Assembly: GCF_963666255.1 (NCBI RefSeq)
Contig: NZ_OY762656.1
Span: forward strand, 558,001-622,000
DNA: 64,000 nucleotides
DNA from: an uncultured Propionivibrio sp.
Lineage (GTDB): Bacteria; Pseudomonadota; Gammaproteobacteria; Burkholderiales; Rhodocyclaceae
Reading direction: 5' to 3'
Position numbers and translations under genes: made by a program. The notes under the pieces were generated by a model. That model had not been told where the DNA came from. It saw only the letters and a program-made list of their open reading frames with translations, and did not search any database. This document shows, one piece after another, positions 31,776 through 40,809 of the stretch (the stretch's first letter is position 1; the number at the start of each line of letters is the position of its first letter).

Positions 31776-32608
31776 GCATCCCGACGCTTCAAGAACTACC
31801 CGAACACGCTCGCAAGCTGCCGTCGCTGCCGGAAGTCGTCAACTACCTGACACGTTCGCTGCACGACGAGCGTGCCGACGCCGATACCATCGCGCACCAC
31901 ATCAATTCCGATCCCGCCATCGTCGCACGCCTGCTCGCTGCCGCCAACTCCGCTGCCTCCGGCGTTTCAACACGGATCGTCACCACCAAGCAGGCCTTTC
32001 TCTTCCTCGGTGTCGACCGGATTGCGAGCATCATCCTCGCCTCCGCCCTTGCCTATCGCTATGACATTCGGCATGGCGGTTTCGACGCCCGATTGCTCTG
32101 GCGACACTCGCTTGGCGTTGCGGTCTGCGCACGCGTGCTCGCCGAGCACACCGACATCGATCCGGAACTCGCCTTCACCGCCGGACTGCTGCACGACATT
32201 GGGCAACTGTTGATGTATATCACCAGCCCGACCGATTATCTGCAGGTCATCGAAAAGCGCACTCAAGAGGACATCCCGCTCATCGACGCCGAACATTCGA
32301 TTTACGGCTACGATCACACCGAAGCCGGCACAACGCTGGCCAAGGCATGGAACCTGCCGGGCGAGGTCATCGACGCCATCGCCGCCCACCACATGCCCGA
32401 CGAGGTCGGCAGCGAGATCGGCAACCTTATCCACGTCAGCGAAGTACTGAGCCACGGGCTTGATCTTGGCGAACAGTCGAACAATCAGGTTCCCGATCTG
32501 TCCGAACTGGCGTGCGCGCAACTCGGTCTGTCCTGGGCCATCGTCAGCAAGCGCTTTGCCGAAATCGAGGCGCGCTACGAAGGCATCCGCGTCGCGCTCG
32601 GTATCTAG
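31772..32608 (+). CDS. HDOD domain-containing protein
   Basis: 278 residues. An HDOD domain spans most of the protein: LPSLPEVVNYL at the start, HINSDPAIVARLLAAANSA, the LFLGVDRIASIILASALAY helix, and the degenerate HD centre AGLLHDIGQLLM with later HH residues in DAIAAHHMPDE. Known: HDOD domains are HD-superfamily modules in bacterial signalling; most have lost the full metal site and act as regulatory or binding partners of c-di-GMP and chemotaxis-type pathways. This one keeps an HD pair, so residual phosphohydrolase activity is possible. It is inserted, with the small gene before it, between hslU and hslV on the opposite strand. Confidence 0.9.
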   Translation: MSIPTLQELPEHARKLPSLPEVVNYLTRSLHDERADADTIAHHINSDPAIVARLLAAANSAASGVSTRIVTTKQAFLFLGVDRIASIILASALAYRYDIRHGGFDARLLWRHSLGVAVCARVLAEHTDIDPELAFTAGLLHDIGQLLMYITSPTDYLQVIEKRTQEDIPLIDAEHSIYGYDHTEAGTTLAKAWNLPGEVIDAIAAHHMPDEVGSEIGNLIHVSEVLSHGLDLGEQSNNQVPDLSELACAQLGLSWAIVSKRFAEIEARYEGIRVALGI

Positions 32609-32654
32609 CCGCCGCGTTACGGAACGCAGCGTAGCGTAGCGTTGACGACGCCGC

Positions 32655-33194
32655 TTACGCGCCGAGCGTTTCGATCGTGAACTGGTGATTCGTGTAGATA
32701 CACAGGTCGCCGGCGATCTCCAACGACTTGCGCACCACCTCGTCCGGCGCCAGTTCGGTATTCTCGATCAGCGCACGGGCCGCCGACTGCGCAAAGGCGC
32801 CGCCCGAACCGATCGCGACGATGCCTTGCTCGGGCTCCAGCACATCGCCGTTGCCGGTAATCACCAACGAATGCTCGCGATCGGCGACCGCCAGCATCGC
32901 TTCGAGACGACGCAGGGCGCGGTCGCTACGCCAATCCTTGGCCAATTCGACCGCCGAACGCAGCAGGTTGCCCTGATGCTTGTCGAGTTTCGCCTCGAAA
33001 CGCTCGAAGAGCGTGAACGCATCGGCCGTACCGCCGGCGAAGCCGGCCAGGATCGACTCCTGATAAATCCGCCGGACCTTGCGCGCGCTGGCCTTGATAA
33101 CGATATTGCCAAGCGTCACCTGCCCATCACCGCCCATTGCCACGCAATTGCCGCGGCGCACGGAAAGAATGGTCGTACCGTGATATTGCTCCAT
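32655..33194 (-). CDS. hslV: ATP-dependent protease peptidase subunit HslV
   Basis: 179 residues. The precursor MEQYHG is followed by the mature N-terminal threonine of TTILSVRR, the catalytic nucleophile. Other family features are the [10 protein letters not shown] loop, [11 protein letters not shown], and [20 protein letters not shown]. It forms the double hexamer peptidase that works with HslU. Its usual partner gene hslU does not follow directly: the HDOD gene pair lies between them on the other strand, and the nearest minus-strand upstream gene is xerC, 122 bases away. Confidence 0.98.
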   Translation of the reverse strand: MEQYHGTTILSVRRGNCVAMGGDGQVTLGNIVIKASARKVRRIYQESILAGFAGGTADAFTLFERFEAKLDKHQGNLLRSAVELAKDWRSDRALRRLEAMLAVADREHSLVITGNGDVLEPEQGIVAIGSGGAFAQSAARALIENTELAPDEVVRKSLEIAGDLCIYTNHQFTIETLGA

Positions 33195-33316
33195 GAATCG
33201 TCCTTGCTATTGGCAAAAAATGCGGGCGCACCCGGCGCGCCCGACCGCTCGTTTGGCGGCCATTTCTAGCATATCCGCGTAACGGCGGCAAATTGCCGCA
33301 AGCCCGGTGACGCCGT

Positions 33317-34222
33317 TCATGTCTTTCGCTTGGCGCGCGGATGCGCCGCATCGTAGACCTTCGCAAGATGCTGGAAATCGAGATGCGTATACACCTGCGT
33401 CGAAGCGATGCTTGCGTGACCGAGCATTTCCTGCACGGCACGCAGATCACCGGACGACTGCAAGACGTGAGACGCGAAGGAATGACGCAGCATGTGGGGA
33501 TGGACCGCCACCGGCAAACCGCTCAGCAGCGCCTTGCGTTTGAGCCGCTGCTGGATCACGCGCGGACTGATGCGCTCGCCGCGTGCGCCGACGAACAAGG
33601 CTGTTTCCCCGGGTTTCGCCACCGAGTTGCGGCATTGCATCCAGACGGCAATCGCCTCGCACGCCTTGCTGCCGACCGGGACATGACGCTCCTTGCTGCG
33701 TTTGCCAAGCACGCGCACCTCGCCCTCGCGTAAATCGGCAAGACAGCCGAGATCAAGCTGAGCAAGTTCCGACAAGCGCAAACCGGACGAATAGAAGAGC
33801 TCGAACATTGCCTGATCGCGGCACTCGAGGACGTCGTCGCCCGGCATCTCCAGCAACTTGGCCGCCTCTTCGGGCGACAGCGCCTTGGGCAGCGCTTTGG
33901 GACTTTTCGGCGCCCGGATGCCTTCGACCGGATTGGCCGACACCTGCCCCTGCTGGCCGAGCCAGCGGTAGAACCCCCGCCAGGCCGACAGGGTACGCGC
34001 CAGCGAACGACCGCCCAGTCCGCCGGCATGAAGTCTGGCGACGAAGCGCCGCACCTCGTGCGGCATGACGCCGAGAATGCCGTCGCGCACACCCGCCTCC
34101 TGCACCAGGCCGGCGAGCGTGTCGAGATCGTGCCGATAGGCGCTGACGGTATGCGCCGACTGGCGGCGCTGCTGCGCCAGCGAGTCGAGATAGACGCCAA
34201 TCAGCGCCGCCGCATCCGCCAT
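33317..34222 (-). CDS. xerC: Site-specific tyrosine recombinase XerC
   Basis: 301 residues from the ATG at 34222, 11 bases after the DUF484 stop; the longer open frame overlaps DUF484. The catalytic set is visible: YSSGLRLSEL, the H-x-L-R-H motif in HPHMLRHSFASH, LGHASIAST and the nucleophile in QVYTHLDF. XerC pairs with XerD (27670-28608) at dif sites. The order dapF-DUF484-xerC is conserved in proteobacteria and hints at one transcript. Confidence 0.96.
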   Translation of the reverse strand: MADAAALIGVYLDSLAQQRRQSAHTVSAYRHDLDTLAGLVQEAGVRDGILGVMPHEVRRFVARLHAGGLGGRSLARTLSAWRGFYRWLGQQGQVSANPVEGIRAPKSPKALPKALSPEEAAKLLEMPGDDVLECRDQAMFELFYSSGLRLSELAQLDLGCLADLREGEVRVLGKRSKERHVPVGSKACEAIAVWMQCRNSVAKPGETALFVGARGERISPRVIQQRLKRKALLSGLPVAVHPHMLRHSFASHVLQSSGDLRAVQEMLGHASIASTQVYTHLDFQHLAKVYDAAHPRAKRKT

Positions 34223-34233
34223 GCCATCGTCTT

Positions 34234-34893
34234 TCAGACCAGACGCAGCACCCGAGCCAGCGCGCCCGAAGCCATTTCGCCGAGACGCTCGAGATAGAGC
34301 GTACCCATGCCGGCGTAAAAGCGCTGGGCGTCCTCGCTCCCCAGCGCGATCATGCCCATTGTGCCGCCGCCGTTGCGCAAGGCTATCAGGGCTTGCGAAC
34401 GCACATGCTTCGACGCTTCGCCGAACCACGACGAGGTTTCAAAACCTGAGGTCGAACCGCAGTACGGCTGCATCAAGGTCTCGGCAAAACTCTGCAATTC
34501 GTCACTGACTTCCGCGAACTCGGGCAATTCGGCGACATTCGCCGGCCGATCCCATAGGCGCAGGGCAAACTGCGGAATGGCAAAGTCATCGCGCAGATGA
34601 AAATTGAGCGAGTGGACCACCGCCTGGAACGACGAGGCCGAAATGATCGCCACGGCCAGGCGATGCATCTTCTCGCTGATGACGTCGTTCTCTTCGCCGA
34701 ATTGCAGCAACTCGCCCATCTTGCCCTCGAGCTGGCGATTCTTGTCGCGCAGGCTCAGCATCTGGCGCTCGGTGATCGAGATCGTCCGCCCGCCGTGCGG
34801 ATGCGGAATGACGACATGCGAAAGCAGTTCGGCATGCTCCTCGAAAAACTGCGGATTTTCCAGCAGATAGCGAGCGACGTCCTCGGATTTCAT
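34234..34893 (-). CDS. DUF484 family protein
   Basis: 219 residues matching DUF484 in order: [36 protein letters not shown] with a following coiled-coil-like helix ([15 protein letters not shown]), and a GAF-like C-terminal domain with [20 protein letters not shown]. Known: DUF484 proteins are cytoplasmic, GAF-related and genetically linked to dapF and xerC; no defined activity. It overlaps dapF by four bases and is followed closely by xerC. Confidence 0.93.
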   Translation of the reverse strand: MKSEDVARYLLENPQFFEEHAELLSHVVIPHPHGGRTISITERQMLSLRDKNRQLEGKMGELLQFGEENDVISEKMHRLAVAIISASSFQAVVHSLNFHLRDDFAIPQFALRLWDRPANVAELPEFAEVSDELQSFAETLMQPYCGSTSGFETSSWFGEASKHVRSQALIALRNGGGTMGMIALGSEDAQRFYAGMGTLYLERLGEMASGALARVLRLV

Positions 34894-35720
34894 AGTTCGA
34901 TTTCTCCCGTAAATACGGTAACGGCCGGACCGGTCATCATCACCGGCTGCCCGGGACCACCCCAGGCGATCGACAGGTCGCCGCCGCGTGTCGCGACGCG
35001 TACCGGCGAGTCAAGCAAACCGCGCGAAATGCCGGCGGCAACCGCAGCGCAGGCGCCCGTGCCGCAAGCCAGCGTCTCGCCCGCGCCGCGTTCATAGACG
35101 CGCAACCGGATCGAATGGCGATCAACGACCTGCATGAAGCCGGCATTGACGCGCTTGGGGAAGCGCACATGACGTTCGATCAGCGGTCCCTGCACCTCGA
35201 CCGGCGCCGCATCGACGTCGGCAACGACCTGAACGGCATGCGGGTTCCCCATCGAGACGGCGGTGATCGCGACCGCGTCGCTGCCGACGGTAATCGTCTG
35301 GATCACATCCATCGACGTGCTGTCGAACGGGATCTTCTCCGGCTCGAAAACCGGCGCGCCCATATTGACGGTGACATTGCCGTCATCCTCGAGACGCGGT
35401 CCGATGACGCCGCGCATCGTCTCGACGCGGATCTCCTTTTTGTTGGTCAGCCCCTGGTCATGCACGAAACGGACGAAACAGCGGGCGCCGTTGCCGCACT
35501 GCTCGACTTCGCCGCCGTCGGCGTTGAAGATGCGATAACGGAAATCGACGCCGGGCGTCGCCGACTTTTCGACCAGCAACATCTGATCGAAGCCGACGCC
35601 GAAATTGCGGTGTCCGACAAAGCGGATCTGATCCTCGGTCAGCGCCACCGCCTGCCGCACCCCGTCGATGACGACAAAATCGTTGCCCAGCCCGTGCATT
35701 TTCGAGAATTTGAGTTTCAT
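34890..35720 (-). CDS. dapF: Diaminopimelate epimerase
   Basis: 276 residues, normal length. The start [14 protein letters not shown] and the two catalytic cysteines, in [13 protein letters not shown] and in [14 protein letters not shown], are present, along with the [11 protein letters not shown] substrate loop. It converts LL- to meso-diaminopimelate for peptidoglycan and lysine. First gene of the dapF-DUF484-xerC unit. The gap of 138 bases to the plus-strand acyltransferase gene should hold divergent promoters. Confidence 0.98.
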   Translation of the reverse strand: MKLKFSKMHGLGNDFVVIDGVRQAVALTEDQIRFVGHRNFGVGFDQMLLVEKSATPGVDFRYRIFNADGGEVEQCGNGARCFVRFVHDQGLTNKKEIRVETMRGVIGPRLEDDGNVTVNMGAPVFEPEKIPFDSTSMDVIQTITVGSDAVAITAVSMGNPHAVQVVADVDAAPVEVQGPLIERHVRFPKRVNAGFMQVVDRHSIRLRVYERGAGETLACGTGACAAVAAGISRGLLDSPVRVATRGGDLSIAWGGPGQPVMMTGPAVTVFTGEIEL

Positions 35721-35858
35721 TACGCGATAACCTTCCGTTTGGCTTCCAAGTAAACTACGTGTCTGATGCGGACATTATAAAGTCGTCCGCGACAAATCCG
35801 TTGCCGATATACTTGCCCGCCGTCCGATTTTTACCTGCACGAGACCTACGCGCCCATC

Positions 35859-36743
35859 ATGGCCAAACGACTTCTCAGCCACGCCGCCGTCGCCCTCTTC
35901 TGGCTGCTGCACTTCCTGCCGCTGCCGCTGCTGGCCGCGCTTGGCCGGGGACTCGGCCGCCTGTTGCTGGCGCTCGGCAAACGTCGCCGCCATATCGCCG
36001 CGACCAATCTCGCGCGGTGCTTCCCGGAGCTCGACGTAGCGGCGCGGGAACAGCGCCTGCGCGCCCACTTCGAGGCCATCGGTCGCAGTCTGCTGGAGCG
36101 CAGCCTGCTCTGGTGGAGCCGTCCGGAACGGCTGCATCAGCTGATCCGGGTCGAGGGCGAGGAAAAAATTCGCACGCTGCTCGAGGCCGGCAAGCCCGTC
36201 ATCATGCTGGCACCGCATTTCGTCGGCCTCGACGCTGGTGGCGTCGCGCTGGCCATGCGCTTCGATGCGCTCAGCATCTACTCGACACAGAAAAATCCGG
36301 TTTTCGACGCACTCCTGTATCGCGGCCGCAAGCGCTTCGGCGACCAGAAGCTGCTTTCCCGCCAGGAAGGCGCGCTGGCGACGATCAAGGCAATGCGCGC
36401 GGGCCGACCCTTCTATTACCTGCCCGACATGGACTTCGGTCGGCGCGACTCGATCTTCGCGCCCTTCTTCGGCGTCTCCGCCGCAACCATCACCGGTCTC
36501 TCACGACTGGCGCGGGCCGCCGGCGCCACCGTGCTGTTCACCGTCACGCGCATGCTGCCAGACGGCGGTTATGTGCTCGAAATCGGCGACCCCTGGCCCG
36601 ACTTTCCGACGACCGACGCCGAAGCCGACACGCGACGGATGAACGAAGCCATCGAAGCCGTCGTCCGCACAATGCCGGAGCAATATTACTGGGTGCACCG
36701 CCGCTTCAAGACGCGGCCCGACGGCGAGCCGTCGTTCTACTAG
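35859..36743 (+). CDS. Lipid A acyltransferase of the LpxL/HtrB family
   Basis: 294 residues with an N-terminal membrane anchor (ALFWLLHFLPLPLLAALG). The catalytic H-x(4)-D-type motif reads HFVGLDAG, and later motifs DMDFGRRDSIFAPFFG and YYWVHRRFKTRP are typical of Kdo-dependent late acyltransferases, which transfer a secondary acyl chain to lipid A at the inner membrane. A second member lies at 54050-54913, so the two may add different acyl groups. The TAG stop codon is formed by the tip of the inverted-repeat element at 36741-37010. Confidence 0.93.
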   Translation: MAKRLLSHAAVALFWLLHFLPLPLLAALGRGLGRLLLALGKRRRHIAATNLARCFPELDVAAREQRLRAHFEAIGRSLLERSLLWWSRPERLHQLIRVEGEEKIRTLLEAGKPVIMLAPHFVGLDAGGVALAMRFDALSIYSTQKNPVFDALLYRGRKRFGDQKLLSRQEGALATIKAMRAGRPFYYLPDMDFGRRDSIFAPFFGVSAATITGLSRLARAAGATVLFTVTRMLPDGGYVLEIGDPWPDFPTTDAEADTRRMNEAIEAVVRTMPEQYYWVHRRFKTRPDGEPSFY

Positions 36744-37010
36744 GGGGTGTTCACAATCAACCGCTGGATTGCGTTGCACCCTGCGCTGTAACGGCTGCAA
36801 GGCGTGCGTCTTGCGAAGGGTCGTTCCCTTCGCAAGACGCGCAACGCCGCAGACGACCGGCGCAGGGGCAACCCGAAGGGCAAGGGATTGGCAGGGTGCA
36901 TCGCGTTGTTGCCGGATGCTTGCATGGATGGCCATGCTGCGCATCCGCCGCCTAGCGCGGCGCCCTGCCAATCCCTTGCGCAACCAACGCTTGATTGTGA
37001 GCACCCCCTA
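36741..37010. mobile_element. MITE-like inverted-repeat element between two convergent genes
   Basis: About 270 bp. Both ends read TAGGGGGTG inward. Terminal inverted repeats of about 27-30 bp match with four substitutions and one offset. The TA at each end could be a target duplication, as produced by IS630/Tc1-like or some IS5-like elements. Inside are two perfect nested inverted repeats: a 15-bp stem with five-base loop (36806-36820 with 36826-36840), and a 16-bp pair (36881-36896 with 36963-36978). No transposase frame is present, so movement would need help in trans. The terminal TAG on each side provides the stop codons of both neighbours. Confidence 0.75.
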
Positions 37011-37760
37011 ACCGCGACGCAGCTGGCGTTCGCGGATCTTGGCGTACTTGACGAAACTGTTGAAGCAGCCGATGGCGATATGCACAAGTCCGGGCAAGCC
37101 GTCGAGAAATCCGCGACGCAAAAAATAGAACTTGATGAAGCGCAGGAGCGGCGAAGCGATCAGCCGCCCCACCGACACCGGACGACCGTCGGAACCCGCC
37201 ATATCCGCCGCCAGCGAGGTATACCGGTTCTGCTTGGTCAGATAGTTTTCGAGCGTTTCGGCCGAATCATGCAAGAGATCGCCGGCAAGCGTGCCGACCG
37301 GCGCCTCGCAGACGACCTTCTCGTGGACGGCATCGGCCGACCAGCGCGCCGCGCGACGATCGAAGAGCCGCAGGCTCCAGTCAGGATAGCCTTCGCCATG
37401 TCGCAGGTAGCGCCCAAGAAAGCGGTTCGCCCGGGCAAAACGGAAGGCCCGGAATTGCGGCGCCACCAACGCCTGCTTCAGACTGTCGGCAAGTGCCGGC
37501 GAGACACGCTCGTCGGCGTCAAGGCAAAGCACCCAGTCGTTGCGCGCGGCGTCGACGGCGCGCTGCTTCTGTACGCCGAAGCCGGGCCAGTCGGTATCGA
37601 TCACGCGCGCGCCATGCGCGGCGCATACGGCCTGCGTCCCGTCGGTACTGCCGGAATCGAGCACAACGATCTCATCGGCCAGCGCGGCCACACTCTCCAG
37701 ACACGGGATGATGGTCGCAGCTTCGTTCTTGCTGATGATGACAACGCTGAAGGGAATCAT
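37008..37760 (-). CDS. Glycosyltransferase family 2 (WaaE/KdtX-like LPS core transferase)
   Basis: 250 residues. A GT-A fold begins SVVIISKNEAATIIPCLES, with the nucleotide-sugar DxD-type motif LCLDADERV and the acceptor-side segments RFLGRYLRHGEGYPDWSLRLF and DAVHEKVV typical of WaaE/KdtX-type glucosyltransferases of LPS inner core. The C-terminal end is basic and hydrophobic (FIKFYFLRRGFLDG), consistent with membrane association. The stop codon comes from the tip of the inverted-repeat element. It is divergent from msbA. Confidence 0.9.
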   Translation of the reverse strand: MIPFSVVIISKNEAATIIPCLESVAALADEIVVLDSGSTDGTQAVCAAHGARVIDTDWPGFGVQKQRAVDAARNDWVLCLDADERVSPALADSLKQALVAPQFRAFRFARANRFLGRYLRHGEGYPDWSLRLFDRRAARWSADAVHEKVVCEAPVGTLAGDLLHDSAETLENYLTKQNRYTSLAADMAGSDGRPVSVGRLIASPLLRFIKFYFLRRGFLDGLPGLVHIAIGCFNSFVKYAKIRERQLRRG

Positions 37761-37839
37761 GGCATTCCGGCACGGTTTGGTTCGGTGCGAAGACTAACAC
37801 TCCCGGAATTCGGGCGCAAAAGAAACCCGGCCGACCGTT

Positions 37840-37845
37840 TATAAT
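37840..37845 (+). promoter_or_regulatory. -10 box of the msbA promoter
   Basis: A perfect TATAAT (37840-37845) in the context GTTTATAATGCCGG lies 28 bases before the msbA ATG at 37873. No clear -35 box is visible. It may drive the glycosyltransferase genes behind msbA as well. Confidence 0.55.
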
Positions 37846-37872
37846 GCCGGTTTTCGCCCAATCCGCCGAATA

Positions 37873-39639
37873 ATGGCCACAGCCCTTCCGACCAGTAGCC
37901 GCGCCCTCTATTTCCGCTTGCTGACCTACGTCCGCCCCTACTGGCGGGTGCTCGCCGGCGGACTGGTCGCCACGTCGCTGGCAGCGGCCACCGAACCGAT
38001 GTTCCCGGCGCTGCTCAAGCCGCTGCTCGACAACGGTTTCGCCAGCGATAACGGCTACAAACCCCTGACCGTCGCGGCAATGATCGTCGGCATCTTCGTG
38101 CTGCGCGGGATCGTCAGTTTTCTCGCCTCGTACGCCATGTCCTGGGTGCAGAACCGCATCATCACCGACATCCGCCAGGAAATCTTCGCCCGCTTCATGC
38201 GTCTGCCGGCCAGCTACTTCAACCAGAACCCCTCGGCCCAGCTGATCACCAAGGTCACCTACGACGTCAACAACATCGCTGGCGCCACGACGACCGTCGG
38301 CACCGTGCTGATCCGCGACTCGCTCGTCGTTGCCGGCCTGCTTGGCTGGCTGCTGTACATCAACTGGCAACTGACACTGATAACGATGCTGGTCGGGCCG
38401 CTGATCGCCATCTTCACCCGACTCCTCGCCAAACGCCTGCGCGCCATGAGCCGCGCGACGCAGCTGGGCATGTCGGTGATGACCGAAACGCTGCAGGAAG
38501 CGATTTCCTGCCAGAAGATCATCAAGGTATTTCGCGGCGAAACACAGGAAGAAGACCGCTTCGCCCGCGTCAACAACGCCCTGCGCGGTTACGGCATGCG
38601 GCAGGGCATCGCCGCGGCGGCAACGACGCCGGCCGTGCACCTGATCGCCTCGTTCGCCGTCGCCATCGTCGTCTACATCGCAATGGTCCAGTCGCAACAA
38701 GGCCAGACCACGGTCGGCAGCTTCGTTTCCTTCATCACCGCCATGCTCATGCTGCTGGCCCCGATCAAGCAGCTGGCGAACGTCAATGCGCCGCTGCAAA
38801 CGGGACTCGCTGCGGCCGAGAGCATTTTCCGCATCCTCGACGAAACCCCGGAAGCGGACCTCGGACAGACCGTTATGGCACGCGCCAACGGCAGCATCCG
38901 GCTCGACCACCTGCACTTCCGTTATCCCAACGCCGAACGTGACGCGCTCGATGGCATCTCGCTCGACATCGCCCCCGGACAGACGGTGGCGCTCGTCGGC
39001 ACCTCGGGCGGCGGCAAGACGACGCTCGCCAACCTGATTCCGCGCTTCTACACGCCGACTGCCGGCCGCCTGTTGATCGACGGACACGACGCGCAGGACA
39101 TCACGCTCGCCAGCCTGCGCGAACAGATCGCCATCGTCTCGCAGGAAATCGTTCTCTTCAACGACACCGTCGCTGCCAACATCGCCTACGGCATCTCGCG
39201 CAATGCGCCGCGCGAAGCCATCGAAGCGGCTGCGGCAGGCGCCAACGCGCTCGACTTCATCCGCGCCCTGCCCGAAGGCTTCGACACGCTGATCGGCGAA
39301 AACGGTTCGCGCCTCTCCGGCGGGCAGCGTCAGCGCATCGCCATCGCCCGCGCCATCCTCAAGGACGCGCCGATCCTGATTCTCGACGAGGCCACCTCGG
39401 CGCTCGACAACGAGTCGGAACGCCTGGTACAGGCCGCACTCGAAACACTGATGCAGGGGCGGACAACGATCGTCATCGCCCACCGGTTATCAACGATCGA
39501 ACGCGCCGACCGCATCGTCGTGCTGCAACACGGGCGCATCGTCGAATCGGGCGCCCACCGCGACCTGCTGGCACGCGACGGCGTCTATGCCCAACTCTAC
39601 AAACTCCAATTCTCCGAACCGGGCGAAAACCACGCATGA
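37873..39639 (+). CDS. msbA: Lipid A export ATP-binding/permease protein MsbA
   Basis: 588 residues. An N-terminal six-helix transmembrane domain (about residues 20-310) precedes the nucleotide-binding domain with Walker A GTSGGGKTT, the signature LSGGQRQRIAIARA, Walker B ILILDEATSALD and the switch histidine in VIAHRLST. The homodimer flips lipid A-core from the inner to the outer leaflet of the inner membrane. Its stop overlaps the ATG of the next glycosyltransferase by four bases (ATGA), so the core-building genes are coupled to it. Confidence 0.97.
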   Translation: MATALPTSSRALYFRLLTYVRPYWRVLAGGLVATSLAAATEPMFPALLKPLLDNGFASDNGYKPLTVAAMIVGIFVLRGIVSFLASYAMSWVQNRIITDIRQEIFARFMRLPASYFNQNPSAQLITKVTYDVNNIAGATTTVGTVLIRDSLVVAGLLGWLLYINWQLTLITMLVGPLIAIFTRLLAKRLRAMSRATQLGMSVMTETLQEAISCQKIIKVFRGETQEEDRFARVNNALRGYGMRQGIAAAATTPAVHLIASFAVAIVVYIAMVQSQQGQTTVGSFVSFITAMLMLLAPIKQLANVNAPLQTGLAAAESIFRILDETPEADLGQTVMARANGSIRLDHLHFRYPNAERDALDGISLDIAPGQTVALVGTSGGGKTTLANLIPRFYTPTAGRLLIDGHDAQDITLASLREQIAIVSQEIVLFNDTVAANIAYGISRNAPREAIEAAAAGANALDFIRALPEGFDTLIGENGSRLSGGQRQRIAIARAILKDAPILILDEATSALDNESERLVQAALETLMQGRTTIVIAHRLSTIERADRIVVLQHGRIVESGAHRDLLARDGVYAQLYKLQFSEPGENHA

Positions 39640-40721
39640 AAATCGTTCATACTGAAGCCTCCTGCGGTTGGGGCGGCCAGGAAATCCGCATTCTCGAAGA
39701 AGCGCGCGGCATGATCGCCCGCGGCCATGAAGCCTGCGTGCTCTGCCCGCCCGAGGCCCGCATTTTTGCCGAGGCGCCGCGCTTCGGCGTACCGGCCCAC
39801 GCCCTGCCGATCGGGCGCAAGCGCCTGCCCGGCCTGCTCGCGCTGCGTCGCTGGCTGAAGGCCAACCCGCCCGACGTCATCAACACCCACAGCTCGACCG
39901 ACAGCTGGCTCGCCGGCCTTGCCTGCGCTTCGCTGCCGGCCCCGGCGCCGATCGTGCGCACCCGCCACATCTCCGCGCCGATCGCCGTCAACGCCGGCGC
40001 CCGCTGGCTCTACGGCCGCTCGGCACAGCACGTCGTCACCACCGGCGAAGCCCTGCGCCAGACCCTGATCCGCGAACTCGACCTGATGCCGGATCGCGTC
40101 ACTTCGGTACCGACTGGCATCGACACGCAACGCTTCGCCCCCGGCGACAAGCGCGCTGTCCGCCAGGCGCTCGGTCTCGATCCCGACGGTTGCTACCTCG
40201 GCATCGTCGCCACCCTGCGCAGCTGGAAAGGGCACCTTTATCTGCTCGAAGCTTTCGCCCAACTCAACGCGCCGGAATGGAAGCTCGTGATCGTTGGCGA
40301 AGGACCGATGCAGGACAACATCATCACCAGGATCAACGAACTGCAACTGAAGGACCGCGTCCTGCTGGTCGGGCAACGCAGCGACCCCGAAAACTGGATG
40401 CGGGCGCTCGATTTGTTCTGTCTTCCCTCCTACGCCAACGAGGGCGTTCCCCAATCGGTCATGCAGGCCATGCTGACGGAATTGCCGATCGTCACCACGC
40501 CGGTTGGCGCGATCCTCGAGGCCGTCAGCGACGGTGACACCGCACTGATCGTTCAGCCGCAAAACAGCGACGCGCTCGCGCAAGCGTTGCGCCGCCTGAT
40601 CGACGACGCCGCGCTCGCCGGCCGGCTGGCCGCAGCGGCACGGGCACGCGCCACAGAACATTTTTCCCGCGAACACATGCTCAACCGCATGCAAGCCATT
40701 TTTCGGTCGACACAACCATGA
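39636..40721 (+). CDS. Glycosyltransferase family 4/1
   Basis: 361 residues with a GT-B fold. The N-terminal acceptor domain begins MKIVHTEASCGWGGQEIRIL, and the C-terminal donor domain holds VATLRSWKGHLYLLEAF, LVIVGEGPMQDNI and the E-x(7)-E motif region FCLPSYANEGVPQSVMQAM. Known: retaining GT4 enzymes add hexoses or related sugars to lipid-linked glycans at the cytoplasmic membrane face. Overlap with msbA points to LPS core. The sugar is unknown. Confidence 0.9.
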   Translation: MKIVHTEASCGWGGQEIRILEEARGMIARGHEACVLCPPEARIFAEAPRFGVPAHALPIGRKRLPGLLALRRWLKANPPDVINTHSSTDSWLAGLACASLPAPAPIVRTRHISAPIAVNAGARWLYGRSAQHVVTTGEALRQTLIRELDLMPDRVTSVPTGIDTQRFAPGDKRAVRQALGLDPDGCYLGIVATLRSWKGHLYLLEAFAQLNAPEWKLVIVGEGPMQDNIITRINELQLKDRVLLVGQRSDPENWMRALDLFCLPSYANEGVPQSVMQAMLTELPIVTTPVGAILEAVSDGDTALIVQPQNSDALAQALRRLIDDAALAGRLAAAARARATEHFSREHMLNRMQAIFRSTQP

Positions 40722-40809
40722 ACATGCCAGTCCAATTTTCTCCAGCGATATGAGCCCTTGGAACGCGGCTCAATCGACCTTTTGTCTCAACAATCGCGCT
40801 CGAACTGAA

